From Scolanthus callimorphus (lineage: Eukaryota > Cnidaria > Anthozoa > Actiniaria > Edwardsiidae), in NCBI GenBank assembly GCA_033964015.1, contig CM066921.1:26021355-26085354 (forward strand): DNA of 64,000 nt, written 5' to 3'. Position 1 is the stretch's first letter. Each line of letters starts with the position of its first letter. Positions 32,701 through 43,200 of this stretch are shown in pieces. Both the position numbers and the translations under genes were made by a program. The notes under the pieces are model-generated. The model did no database searches, was not told the DNA's origin, and saw only the letters and a list, made by a program, of their open reading frames with translations.

Positions 32701-35700
32701 AATGCATTGCCAATGATTTTAATCAAACAGTGGGTTTGACTGATTTAGCGTGTATGATACTTTCAGCAGCTATGGTATGTTTAAAATATATTATAATCAA
32801 AGACTGATATAACTGATTTGACTGATATAGGGTGTATGATACTTACAGTATAATTGATTAAAAACAGATCATAATTACTGTAAGTATCATACACGCTATA
32901 TCAGTCAAATCAGTCATATCAGTGTTTATTGAAAGAGATATATATTTTCACCTTAAAATTCTTTAAAGAATTTTATCAAACACTGATATGACTGATATAG
33001 CGTGTATGATACTTACAGTATCTATGATCTGTTGTTAATCAATTATACTATAATAAATTATAATTATTAATTTTCATTAGTAATTCATGAATTAATTTAA
33101 TAATTATATTAATAATTATAATTTATTATAGTATAATTGATTAACAACAGATCATAGTTACTGTAAGTATCATACACGCTATATCAGTCAAACCAGTCAT
33201 ATCAGTGTTTGATAAAATTCTTTAAACAATTTTAAGGTGAAAATGTATATCTCTTTCAATAAACACTGATATGACTGATTTGACTGATATAGCGTGTATG
33301 ATACTTACAGTATAATTGATTAAAAACAGATCATAATTACTGTAAGTATCATACACGCTATATCAGTCAAATCAGTCACATCAGTGTTTGATAAAGTTCT
33401 TTAATGAATTTTGAAGGTGAAAATATTTCTCTCAATACTGATATGACTGATTTGACTGATAAAGCGTGTATGAAACTTCCAGTATCTATGGTCTGTCTTA
33501 TAATATAATATTATAAAACAGATCATAGTTACTGGAAGTATCATACACGCTATATCAGATCATACACGCTATATCAGTCAAACCCACTGTTTGTATATTG
33601 AGAATTCGGCTCAGTTGACCACAGGTATCCCGAATATGTCAGACTAGACCTTGCATTGGAGAACATACTTAGGAACAAATGTTCCCATCTACCTTGTTCC
33701 CTTTAGCCGTGTTCCTTTTCTACTAAAATTTGACTGTATTGTGCGATCTCATTGCAATCGAAACCACTGAAAATATCATGAAAAGTGCATTTACGGTCTC
33801 CTTTCCAGACTGGCATTTCTCAGAAGAAATCACTTGTTTTCGTGATTTAAAAGACCTTCGAAAACCAGGAACAGATATTTTGGGAAACGATCACAGTCAT
33901 CTCGTCCCATCCCCATCCTCGTCCCCATTCCCATCCTCGTCCGCATTCCCCCCCCCCCCCTCATCCCTCTTCTCATCCTCATTCTCGTCCTCGTCTCCAT
34001 TCCCATCCTGATCCTCGTCCCTCTTTTCATCATCATTCTCGTCCCTGTTCCCACTCCACGTCCTCGTCCACAATCATTGTCAACCTCATTCGTGTGAATG
34101 ATTGTCAACAATCATTCGTCCATCGTCAATTTTGTTGTCAACATATATGTATCCTCACCTCCCTTGTAAATGCCCTTCCATCCCCCATGGTACTCCCCTG
34201 GTGTCAATCTTTCCTCAAGGTGTGGACCTTGATCGGACGTGAAATACACGAACGTGTTCTCTCGTATGCCTAGTCGATCCAAGGAGCGCACGATCTCGCC
34301 AACACTCCAATCCATCTCCTCCACATTATCACCATACTTTCCATGCTTGCTATGACCCTCAAAAGCCGGTGTAGTAAAGAGCGCGGTGTGTACTTTCGCG
34401 TAGGACATGAACAGAAGAAAAGGTTTCGCCTGGTTGCGCTCTATAAAACCAACAGCTTCGTCTGTAAAGCGTGCAGTTAAGTTATCTAAAACAACAGGTT
34501 GCTCCACAATCTCGTAGTTTCGCATTAAAATGCATATGAAACCATGGAGACGCCAGACGACTATGAACGGGAAGAGGAAAAACATTGTTACCATGACAAC
34601 AAGGCATATACACGTGCACCTGCCAATCAAATCTGAATAAAACATGACTAGTACGGTGAGGAGCGAGATGGTCAACGCTATCAACGTGTTCCGTCGCCAG
34701 TTTGGCCGAATATGGTCTCTTAAGGATTCGCCCGCACGACACTCCCGCAAGTTGCTCAGTGGTAATCCATAGAAGAAGTCGAAACCGTGCCTGAGGGGGT
34801 GGTGGTGGAAATCGTCACGCTTCTCCTTGTTCAGTCCCAAATGCCATTTGCCCACCATTCCTACAAAACAAAATTCAAAGTATGACACAGACTTCAATGA
34901 TGTCCTGGACATGTCCATATGTTTGCGCACCGTGTGGTCAGCTCACCTAGCTGGTCAGGCCCGTAGCCAGGGGGGTTCCGCGGCGGATGCGTAAGCACAC
35001 CACAAAAAGGTCCACATAAGGACTTGGAATTCAGACGGGACAATAGAGTGTATACTAAAAAAAAACACTAAAAACACTGTTTTAGTGAATGGGTCAAAAG
35101 AAGACTGCGATCACTTTGGCATAAAGCACTTATATTATACTTGCTTTTTCTAGCAAATTTTGACTAGCGGTTTTCAATAAAAAATAAATTCATACCATGT
35201 TGGTCCGCTTCTAGATTAGCACCCCCCCCCCCCCCCAAAAAAAAAAAAAAAATCCCTGGCTACGGGCCTGCTGCACTCTGGTGTTGTGAATGAAACCTTA
35301 GGAACCTAGTCTACTCACACAACGCTCCAGCAGTGTTGCGTGACCTCCAAGGCCTCCAAGGCTCGGATAACAAACAACAGAGGAAATTGAAATTTGAACC
35401 TTTTGAAAATACAACAAGAGCAATTTTCTAATATAAGAATGATAATTATTTCCCACGAAAATGTGAAGAGCTTACAGACCCCACAAACATCGCCCCACAA
35501 ACGTTCTGAGTAACCCCGTGTTCCCGACCTTTTCCGTACCTGTCACGTATCCGACGTCTTTAACCGCCTTTGCAAACGTCGTCTCGTTCTGCGGTAACCC
35601 ACCAGGCGAGCAGGAAAACAGGAACATCCGCAGTTGTCCTTCTTCTGATGCCAAACCCGAGCGGATTGCATACCGACCCGTCAGAAAAGCAGCACGACTT

Positions 35701-35912
35701 GGAGTACAAACCGACTCGGGTGCGAGATTTTGCGTGAGTCTCGCTCCTTGGTGAGCAAGCTTGTCGACGTTAGGTGTTTTGATGGTGTCATTACCAAAGC
35801 AACCAATATCTCCGATGCCAAGATCGTCCACGAGGAAGATAACGAAGTTGGGTTTGCAGTGAGCCGGGATGCAAAGGAGAAAAAACGCTGAGACGAGGCA
35901 GAGAGTCTTCAT
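26755..35912 (-). CDS. Steryl-sulfatase / arylsulfatase D-E-F-type sulfatase, four exons
   Basis: Exons 35912-35540, 34860-34159, 27787-27608, 27239-26755, all GT-AG with consistent phases; CDS 1740 nt, 579 aa plus stop. It starts with a signal peptide (about 1-19). Active-site features: the VDDLG metal-binding Asp pair; CTPSR, whose Cys becomes formylglycine; GKWHLG; KVHTA; SDQGPHLEE; and GKGQSYEGGIRVP with the catalytic Lys. After HHPLRHGFDFFYG comes a pair of long hydrophobic segments (exon 2), the membrane hairpin special to steryl-sulfatase and ARSD/E/F/H, so it is probably anchored in ER or Golgi membrane. The substrate (sterol or aryl sulfate) is not determinable. It looks intact. Intron 2 (6.4 kb) hosts the YR/cyclin element on the opposite strand; intron 1 hosts a MITE. 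Confidence 0.93.
27431..27487 (-). repeat. Partial duplication of sulfatase exon 3 in intron 3
   Basis: ACCGTCTATGATACGATCCC and the following bases repeat 27616-27672 with few differences, 185 bp away. The copy includes the exon 3 3' coding part but not a good GT donor, so it is probably a non-functional pseudo-exon. Confidence 0.8.
27968..28275. repeat. CATCCTCGTCCCCATTCC-type simple sequence, left tract
   Basis: Degenerate tandem hexamers and nonamers of CATCCT/CGTCCC/CCATTC. The same type of tract returns at 33899-34080 on the other side of the YR/cyclin element. Open frames through it (Asp/Glu/Gly-rich on the minus strand) are composition artefacts. Confidence 0.85.
28437..29375. repeat. 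Array of GGAAC / GTTCC dyads
   Basis: About 0.94 kb in which GGAAC and GTTCC alternate, mostly as GGAAC-N(5-9)-GTTCC dyads separated by 10-30 bp of unrelated sequence. Only the dyads are conserved, apart from one about 85-bp tandem duplication near 28915-29085. It ends about 330 bp upstream of the recombinase start. A short tract of the same words lies at 33672-33716. Confidence 0.9.
29467..29660 (+). promoter_or_regulatory. Direct duplication in front of the recombinase ORF
   Basis: AACATGTTAGGGCAAGTTTG and AACATGTTCAGGGCAAGTTTG recur about 94 bp apart, each followed by CACGCT and then an ATTGG block. Its position just before the ORF suggests a promoter or terminal region of the element; function is inference. 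Confidence 0.4.
29711..31484 (+). pseudogene. Zinc finger + tyrosine-recombinase-like + Myb/SANT protein, two frameshifts
   Basis: Read in three frames: 29711 to about 30835, about 30835-31095, about 31085-31484. The N-terminus has one C2H2-type finger (HCPVQAC...CRKHVTRKHGW). The middle holds a helical SAM-like region and then tyrosine-recombinase-type residues: Arg in GSRPMTYQYL (30620), HPTRYRQ giving HxxR (30904), and Tyr in RVHYQKQ (31021). The C-terminus (LFTQDEDKYLKAGLKRYGYG then WTAIL) is a Myb/SANT domain close in form to TRF-type telobox Mybs. The first break is at a GGGG run, consistent with loss of one G; the second is near 31090. The general plan matches Crypton-like YR transposons. 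Frameshifts could be decay or assembly error. It lies in sulfatase intron 2, opposite strand. Confidence 0.7.
31639..32001 (+). CDS. Cyclin-box-like 120-aa protein beside the recombinase
   Basis: Intact ORF, 155 bp after the recombinase stop on the same strand. The pattern fits one cyclin fold: an N-terminal helix pair; LRELILACLFIAIKLEN, like the core helix 3 of cyclins with an Ala-Lys-Glu-type end; then IIEEELKVLESVNWRPLEYY, like cyclin helix 5. Only about one box is present, half the usual cyclin length, and there is no PSTAIRE partner site I can name. Expected role if real: protein-protein docking (a kinase or transcription factor). AATAAA follows at 32034. It may be a passenger gene of the element; similarity search is needed to fix the fold. 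Confidence 0.6.
   Translation: MDAVIDKHPELSLRDIKFAGEFIREVCVSNFPTSTAILAESLLWRHLNRTRNRKKSTLRELILACLFIAIKLENSDIERTSLFMDMVSTPVPKTDIIEEELKVLESVNWRPLEYYDMIGL
32034..32039 (+). promoter_or_regulatory. Poly(A) signal after the cyclin-like ORF
   Basis: AATAAA 33 bases after the stop codon of the cyclin-like ORF, supporting a separate transcription unit ending here. Confidence 0.55.
32570..33600. repeat. Alternating inverted-repeat array
   Basis: A unit containing GACTGATATAGCGTGTATG and ATACTTACAGTA, flanked by CACTGATATGACTGATTTGA, occurs about nine times with orientation flipping from one to the next, so the whole region can form several long hairpins. AT-rich palindromes (CTATAATAAATTATAATTAT) sit at some centres. 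It lies between the cyclin-like ORF and the short GGAAC tract. Confidence 0.9.
33672..33716. repeat. Short GGAAC / GTTCC tract on the far side of the element
   Basis: GGAACAAATGTTCCC then two more GTTCC words: the same dyad type as 28437-29375. With that array it brackets the recombinase/cyclin unit. Confidence 0.75.
33899..34080. repeat. CATCCTCGTCCCCATTCC-type simple sequence, right tract
   Basis: Same word set as 27968-28275, in the same orientation. Both tracts contain the phrase ATTGTCAACC at one edge (27975 and 34076). Confidence 0.85.
34956..35270. mobile_element. MITE with CAGGCCCGTAGCCAGG ends
   Basis: CAGGCCCGTAGCCAGGGGGG at the left and CCTGGCTACGGGCCTG at the right are inverted copies; an A-run and C-run adjoin the right end. 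No ORF, no clear duplication. It lies in sulfatase intron 1. A related terminus (ATTCCTGGCTACGTCCC) lies at 55328-55345. Confidence 0.8.
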
Positions 35913-36960
35913 GGCCGCGGAAAGTGGTGTGGATTTGGGCAGAATTTTATGTAGACTGTAAATAAGTGAGATATTAATAATGCAAGGCGAGACGCATGAC
36001 CAAGAAATAACAAGTCCTCAACTCAAGTGTTTGTGTTATCTCGAGCTGTGCAATATAAACAAAAATGTCTGGGAAATTTACATGGGGCTAGGAGAGATAT
36101 CGTCGAAGTCTAAAGCTGGTGTCGAACCAGTTGAACCTGTCAATTCAACTTTTCCTTTGTTCTTCTAAGAGCTGAGCCACATTGTCAGCGATGCTCGGTA
36201 GATACCAGGGGCGTCGCTCGGGGAGGAAGGGGGGGGGGGGGGATCTTGATGTGTGAAAATATGCAAAAATTATTTGTCTTCATTATTTTAAACTTTTGGC
36301 AACTTGCCATCATTGAACCCACGTACGTTCCAGTTTGCCAATGTCATGGATGAGACAACAAACCGAGGTCCCGTCTCCCTGATTACTTATGGTAAAAAAG
36401 TTCGTCAAATTTAGGTGCAAAATTATTTTCTTAGGCAGGACTAAATTTTCGTGAAAATAAAAAAAACAATTTCGAAAATTCTATTGTATATTTTACACTT
36501 CATAACTAAACCAAACTATAAAAACACCACATCGCCTATATGCAGTCAAACACATATTATCCTTATGCATAACCGTTACACATTATACAATACGTAGACG
36601 CGCGTTTCTTGATAAATTGAGAATGGAAAAAACTTTAAAAATAGTTTCGCGGTATTAAAGTTCCCGTGAAGTTTCAGTCGCGTCCCTTTAATTTCGCGGT
36701 TTTTTTAATCGCGAAATTAAAGCGACGCGAAAGTTAGTCGAATGAGTTAGTAAGTGAAAGGCCAGAAGATCGAGACGTAAATAAAGTGTCTTACTTCCTT
36801 TTTACGTCTACTTCGTGACAAATGTTGCGTTCCAGATAGGGGGTTCGCACAGTGGCTGGCTCGGAGTGACACAATATTTTTCACGAATGTTGAACGGTTC
36901 AAAATAATTGTTCAACATTATTCAACAACGATTAAAATTTACTCGAAGTTACGTTTAGAA
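35913..36960. other. Spacer upstream of the sulfatase
   Basis: No gene recognised. It presumably contains the sulfatase promoter. A G-run follows CCAGGGGCGTCGCTCGGGG at 36203-36241, a MITE-type terminus without a partner. Confidence 0.4.
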
Positions 36961-36969
36961 ATCGCTAAA

Positions 36970-37620
36970 CCCCGAGGGGGACTCCCCTATTTTGGGGGCG
37001 GGGGTGCTGGTCGGAAACTTTCGGTTTTACCCCTAAAGTCCGGCGCAAACGGCACAACTTTGTTGTGCAACATTGTTGAACACAACATGTTGCATCCGTT
37101 TGCGGCGTGTGTTGACAGTTGTGACTTGTTGTATGATGTTGAACGATGTTTGAAACCCGTCAAACTTTTGGCGCAACAAACTTCAACGTTTCTTTTGTCC
37201 TGTGTGACCAGCGAAGCATAACACAATAAAGTTGGGTTCGTTTGCGCTGAACTCTCAACAATTTGACTCGCGCACGCGCATTGTATACTGTATCCATGGA
37301 AATGAGTGTAAACAAATAGGTTTTTGTCCAGAATGCATCGCATCACCAGCGAGGCGAAAACAATGTTGAGACGCGTTGTATTCGTTTGCGGCGACGCGCA
37401 ACATTCAACAGCATTGTTGCTGCAACAAAGTTGAGAAATGTTGAGTCCGTTTGCGCGCGCCGGGCTTAAAACTATTAAAAGGTACCAAAAGGGTGTGACT
37501 TAGTTGTTTTGACCCCTAAAAGGTACCAACAAGTGTGATATTGATAAAACCATTGTTGCTTGGTTTGCTAGAACGGACCCCTAATAGGTTCCTATCTGGG
37601 AAAAATTTCAAGGTTTCAAA
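36970..37620. mobile_element. Decayed ACCCCTAAAAGATACC-family element, split by another MITE
   Basis: GGGGGACTCCCCTATTTTGG at the left, and words like CCCCTAAAAGGTACC on both sides of the insertion at 37037-37466. The right end is eroded. Confidence 0.7.
37037..37466. mobile_element. Foldback MITE built of CAACATTGTTGAA words, TAA duplication
   Basis: AGTCCGGCGCAAACGG at the left is mirrored by CCGTTTGCGCGCGCCGGGCT at the right. TAA flanks both sides (37034-37036, 37467-37469). The interior is dense in TTGTTG/CAACA words in both orientations. Nested in the preceding element. Confidence 0.85.
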
Positions 37621-37629
37621 TTCTACTCC

Positions 37630-39630
37630 GAAAGGCACCGGAGGCATGATTTCTGAAAGATTCACAAATGTTGAATGTTACCCCAGCTTAACACATTAAA
37701 ATCTGGGGTGGGGGAGCTGTCAATTTTAGTTCGGAATTTTGGCGTTGGATTGGGGGGTAGTGTTGTCCCCCGTCAGAAAAGTGTACATTTTAATTACAAT
37801 GTTCATTGTATGTTTGTTTGCATGGTTAGTTCCCGCTAGCTAGGCGTTGGAGAGTTGTTTTCAGGTCGAAAAAAACGAGCAAGTCATTGCTTTCGCGTTT
37901 GGTGACAAAAATGAAACATCGGAGGGGAGGGGGAGTGCTTTTGGTCACCAAATCCAAGATAAATGAGCCTTCGTTGAAACAGCTGAGCAACTTAAAAACA
38001 AAGGCGGAGCCACCTTAAAGTTAAAGCTATTTTAATGTAAAAATCCATTCATTTTGTATCATCCAGAAATATATTACAAAGTAACATCAGAATTCATCGT
38101 TAACATGCCCGAATTTACAAATATTTATTGTCGGATTGATTCATGACTAGAGTGGAAACCAGTGAATTTCTCCCGGTTGGGCTACCTGTGCTAAACTGAC
38201 CGAGCTAAACTGTGAGACTGGAGACTCTTTTACATTGGGCCTGAAATTGCGGTCGCCATAGCAGCAGGGCATGGCACGGAATTCGAAATGAGTAACGCAA
38301 TCTTTACCGATGAAGTACAGGCGGACGCAAATGTCACGCCTCTAAAGATGCGAAATTGTTTTGGAAAGGTAAGCTAAAATTTGAACCCAGCACTCGAAAG
38401 AGTTCCCTTTAATTAGGAAAGCTTCTACTTCAAGAGAGAAGATTCTTGTGAGGGTAAAACTGGCAAGTTTGAGAGCGATTGGTTTAAAACTTGCGAATAT
38501 ACGGCCTTGTAAATAATCGAGTTTGTATTCGAAAATGGCATGAGATGGCAAGCTTTTGTCATCCCTTGCCATCCGAAATCTAAAAAGATCTATAACTTCG
38601 CCTGAAACTTGGCATTTTTGCCTACGGGCCTGTTGCTGACCTGTCGTTTCCCTGTCGCCATCTAGCGTCAACGTTTTCCAACTTGGCTACCACTTTAATC
38701 ATTATTGTGTAATTCCAGAAAGTATCCATAGCCCTCACGCTGAAAGGGTTTGAGATATGACCCCCCATGGAATTTCCAGTGAAAATTACAGTGATGACGT
38801 CAAAGAAAATAACAAAATTTTCGATTTAGCAATAATTGTCTCTTGATTTAGAAAAATCATATCGAACAGGTACACACCAAAAATGAGGCAAATCGGTTGC
38901 AACGCGACCGAGATATGGCCCGCTGAATACTTCCTTAACAAATCACTGTATTTTTAGTTCAGTTCATAAAGTTTTGAACTGTGTCGAAAATACAGTGATT
39001 TGTTAAAGAAAATTTCAGAAAAAGTTTCAACCGATTCACCTCACTTTTTGCATGTAACATATTTTTCAAATTTGTGACGTCATACTTTAGGGCTCTATTG
39101 GAAATAAAAGGTATTTGACTCCCCTCTGGAATTTCTAATTAATCTCTTCCATAGGGGAGGTATAATATTATTGGAATCTCGCATTAGGAGCTAACTGGTA
39201 ACTTGATAAAATAGTTAATTTCAGACACTGTATAAAATGTTCTCCGTTCTAGTAAACTAATATGATCATGTTAAATTTGTACTCCATTTCCTTGGCATGT
39301 TATGAGGTACTACTAATGAATTTACAAAACATCTGCCTGAAAGTCCAATTTTTCTTCCTACACCGAAATCTACATCTATATATTACGAACGACGTATTTA
39401 CTTGATAATTTCTGTAAACGTTACCCTACAGCTATACCATCATCATAAATTATCATCTGAGTTTTGGCATTGAAATTGCCATTTGAACATATTAAAATGT
39501 CTTGTTATACTAGGATATCCCCCTTCATATTCTGAATACAAAAGCAAGTGAATTTTAGAATAGTTTTACATTTTTTCTTAGGGGACTAGACAACGAATGC
39601 TTTCACGAATTTCATTTAGATTTGACTTCC
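37630..39630. other. Spacer downstream of SNX8 without recognisable gene
   Basis: Holds a hairpin at 38937-39005 (ACAAATCACTGTATTTT, mirrored) inside a larger GACGTCA-bounded repeat-like block (38755-39135). A 109-codon minus-strand ORF at 38342-38671 shows no family I recognise. No exon-like structure seen. Confidence 0.4.
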
Positions 39631-39779
39631 TTTTCTTTATTGCATAACGGACTCCACCAAATTGAGCTGGGGAACTTCACTTTCGGAAATTAACCGTTCA
39701 TACACGCGGGATCTCAGATGAACGAAGGCATGCTTTAATATCAACGACAGCTCGTTTACCGGACGTAATAGGGGAATTC

Positions 39780-40210
39780 CCATTTCATCGCAAGTACTAC
39801 AGAACACCATTCGTCTTAAATACAAGGGAAATCCCCTTTCATCGGAAGTACTAGGGGAATCCCCATTCCCATTAATTTCTAGGGGATTCCCACTTCACCG
39901 GAAGTACTAGGGGAATCTCCATTCCCATTATTTCTAGGTGATTCCCACTTCACCGGAAGTACTAGGGGAATCCCCATTCCCATTATTTCTAGGGGATTCC
40001 CACTTCACCGGAAGTACTGGGGGAATCCCCTATCTCTACCGGGATCCCGCGTGGCCAATTTCTCTTCAAGCACCCACTCCGGTATGTTTTGCCAAGGAAA
40101 TCTCCCTATGTTTACCAAGGGAATCTCCATTCAGATGTACCATGTGAATCCCCCAATCCTGTACGTTTCCCCGGGAATACCTTTCGCCGCATATACGAGG
40201 GCAATCCCTA
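39780..40210. repeat. Array of GGGGAATCCCC dyads in the SNX8 3' region
   Basis: The word AGGGGAATCCCC or AGGGGATTCCCAC recurs, in the middle as about 56-bp units (CACTTCACCGGAAGTAC between dyads), and more irregularly at the edges. It begins about 50 bp past the SNX8 stop (40260), so it is probably in the 3' UTR. Confidence 0.85.
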
Positions 40211-40259
40211 TATATTTGTCATAATTCACCGTTCATAAAAGTATGAATGTACACCTCTT

Positions 40260-43200
40260 TTACATTAGTGGCGGAGAGCCTGGTGGAGAAAGAGTTGGCG
40301 AGCCGCCATCTGTAGGGACAATAGCGTCAACTGTCGGTTGGATCTCGGCCCAAACTTGTGCTAGCTAAAACGGAAAACAAGAATAAACACTTAATATATT
40401 GTTCGGGTCGAAACCGAACTCGTGCGTATGGTTATTATTTACGCACACTGTTCTTTGCTTTGTCACAATTCCAATTGTCCTCGTGCGTAAGGTAATTATT
40501 TACGCACACTCCTTTGTTTTGTCATAATTCTAATTGTACTCGTGTGTATGGTAATTATTTATGCACACTGTTCTTTGTTTTATCATAATTCTAATTGTAC
40601 TCGTGCGTATGGTAATTATTTATGCACACTGTTCTTTGTTTTGTTACAATTCTAATTGTCCTCGCGCATATGGTAATTATTTATGCACACTGTTCTTTGT
40701 TTTGTCACAATTCTTTTTGTCCTCGTGTGTATGGTAATTATTTACGCACACTGTTCTTTGTTTTGTCACAATTCTATTTGTCCTCGTGTGTATGGTAATT
40801 ATTTATGCACACTGTTGTCCTTTGTTTTGTCACAATTCTAATTGTCCTCGTGCGTATGGTAATTATTTATGCACACTGTCCTTTGTTTTGTCATAATTCT
40901 AATTGTACTCGTGTGTATGGTAATTATTTATGTACACTGTTCTTTGTTTTATCACAATTCTAATTGTACTCGTGTGTATGGTAATTATTTATGCACACTG
41001 TTCTTTGTTTTGTCACAATTCTAATTGTCCTCGCGCATATGGTAATTATTTATGCACACTGTTCTTTGTTTTGTCACAATTCCAATTGCCCTCGTGTGTA
41101 TGGTAATTATTTATGCACACTGTTCGTTGTTTTGTCACAATCCTAATTGCCCTCGTGTGTATGGTAATTATTTATGCACACTGTTCTGTTTTGTCACAAT
41201 TCTAATTGTCCTCGTGCGTATGGTAATTATTACGCACACTGTTCTTTGTTTTGTCAATTCTAATTGTCCTCGTGCGTATGGTAATTATTTATGCGCACTG
41301 TTCTTTGTTTTGTCAATTCTACTTGTACTCGTGTGTATGGTAATTATTTACGCACAATGTTCATTGTTTTGTCACAATTCTAATTGCCCTCGTGCGTATG
41401 GTAATTATTTACGCACACTGTTCTTTGTTTTGTCACAATTCTAATTGCCCTCGTGCGTATGGTAATTATTTACGGCACATTGTTCTGTTTTGTCACAATT
41501 CTAATTGTCCTCGTGCGTATGATAATTATTTACGGCACATTGTTCTGTTTTGTCACAATTCTAATTGTCCTCGTGCATATGGTTTCTATTTATGCACACT
41601 GTCCTTTGTTTTTGTCACGATTCTAATTACCCTCTTGTGTATGGTAATTATTAATGGAAACTGTTCTTTGTTTTGTTACGATTCGAATTGGCCGTCGTGG
41701 ATTCTTAGCATAACTTGCGATGCGTTTATGTTGTGAGGGTAGTAATATCCTTTCAGATCATTTCAATGAACTTTGCCAATCTATTTAGTAAGACTTCCTT
41801 ACCTCCTTATGTCCCAAAGCGTTCGAGAAGACCATCTTTTGAAGGGCAACAGCGAGCATTTTCAAATTGGCATGAACTAGTTGTGTCTCCATTTGTAAAC
41901 AATGTAGAGAGAAGAAGTTCCTGTTCTCCATATTACTAATATCCGCTTCTTGTTCGATGATTTTGGATTCTAGTGCGTCCACCATGTTTTCTTGCCCCTT
42001 GGCTTGTGCTGAGATTTGTCGTTTTTTAATTGCTTGCATTTTACTTAATGAATTTTGATGGTCTTTCAGGACACCTTTTTCGTGACGTTCACAAAGTTCC
42101 TGAAAAGTAAAAAAAAAAACACTAATCTGAAGACCCATTTACACTACAGACATTTTTGGCACGGCTCGGATAAAAATGGTTCTTTGACTGCCTCGCCACG
42201 TAGTCCCGGCACGGACGAAAGTTCGGCTTACCTCGGGTGTAATAACCTGTGAGTGCGCACGAACTGCGTCACAAAGCTTCCTTTGTTTGGTAGAACGAAT
42301 CAGGATGAATTAAGAACTGAACACAAAGGTGTCCTCTGGGAATGGTTATTACACCGGAGTTAACCCGAAAGTTCGGTCCGGCTCTGACAAAATGTAGTAC
42401 GGCAAAGCCATTTACACAGCGCAAATATACCCGGGCCATTAAAGTTGCTACCCGATACTTAAATAATATGTCTGAATAAATGGCAGATCAAGTAATGAAA
42501 ATTATCCCCAGCTCTGCTAGTGGCTTTAAAGTTACCTTGTATGATGTTGTTAAATCCAAAAAGACGGCTAACATTTCAGCTGCTCCGTTGTCCTCCCTTT
42601 GAAACTTGAAAAAGACAAAAAGAGCAGACCATTGTTATACAAATACGGTCGAAATTGAGTGCAGATATTTACTACTTACTAACCGATGGTGAGGTCATTA
42701 CGGGAAATATCAAACGGAAGCTTTGGTGAATCAACCGAGCCGTCCCGAACGGCAGAGGTTAGTTAGTAAGTTGTTTATTATATGGCACTTTACGAACCGG
42801 AAGTCGCCTCGTACATTTGCCCGCCGAAGTAACTAAAAAAACACGCGCACAAAAAAAACACGAGTCAAACTGATTAGATAGAAGAAACTCGTGTGTGAAA
42901 GCATGCCAGATTTGCTCAAAAGTGATCAATCTCTTCATTGATGTCAAAATACTTCGGAATCGATTCTTTTACAGATATTTTAGCGAACATGCTTCACTTG
43001 AACACCTTTAAACTTAAACTAGTTGAGCTTACGCTTTCAAGAAAAACAACTTTAGTTAGTTTCGCAAAAGCTGCAAAACGAACTCATTTTGAGATCTACA
43101 CTTCCCTGTTAACGGCGGTCTCTCATTGCCATGAAAGACCGCCGTTAACAGGGAAGATCTACACTAAACAGGGAGCCAGAACTGGGTTGAACAGCATTGA

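Noticed and set aside
40400..41740. Regular 61-bp repeats that could be mistaken for a CRISPR array, and plus-strand ORFs through them
   Set aside because: There are no unique spacers: the whole unit repeats. The ORFs exist only because the unit happens to lack stops. It is an intronic satellite.
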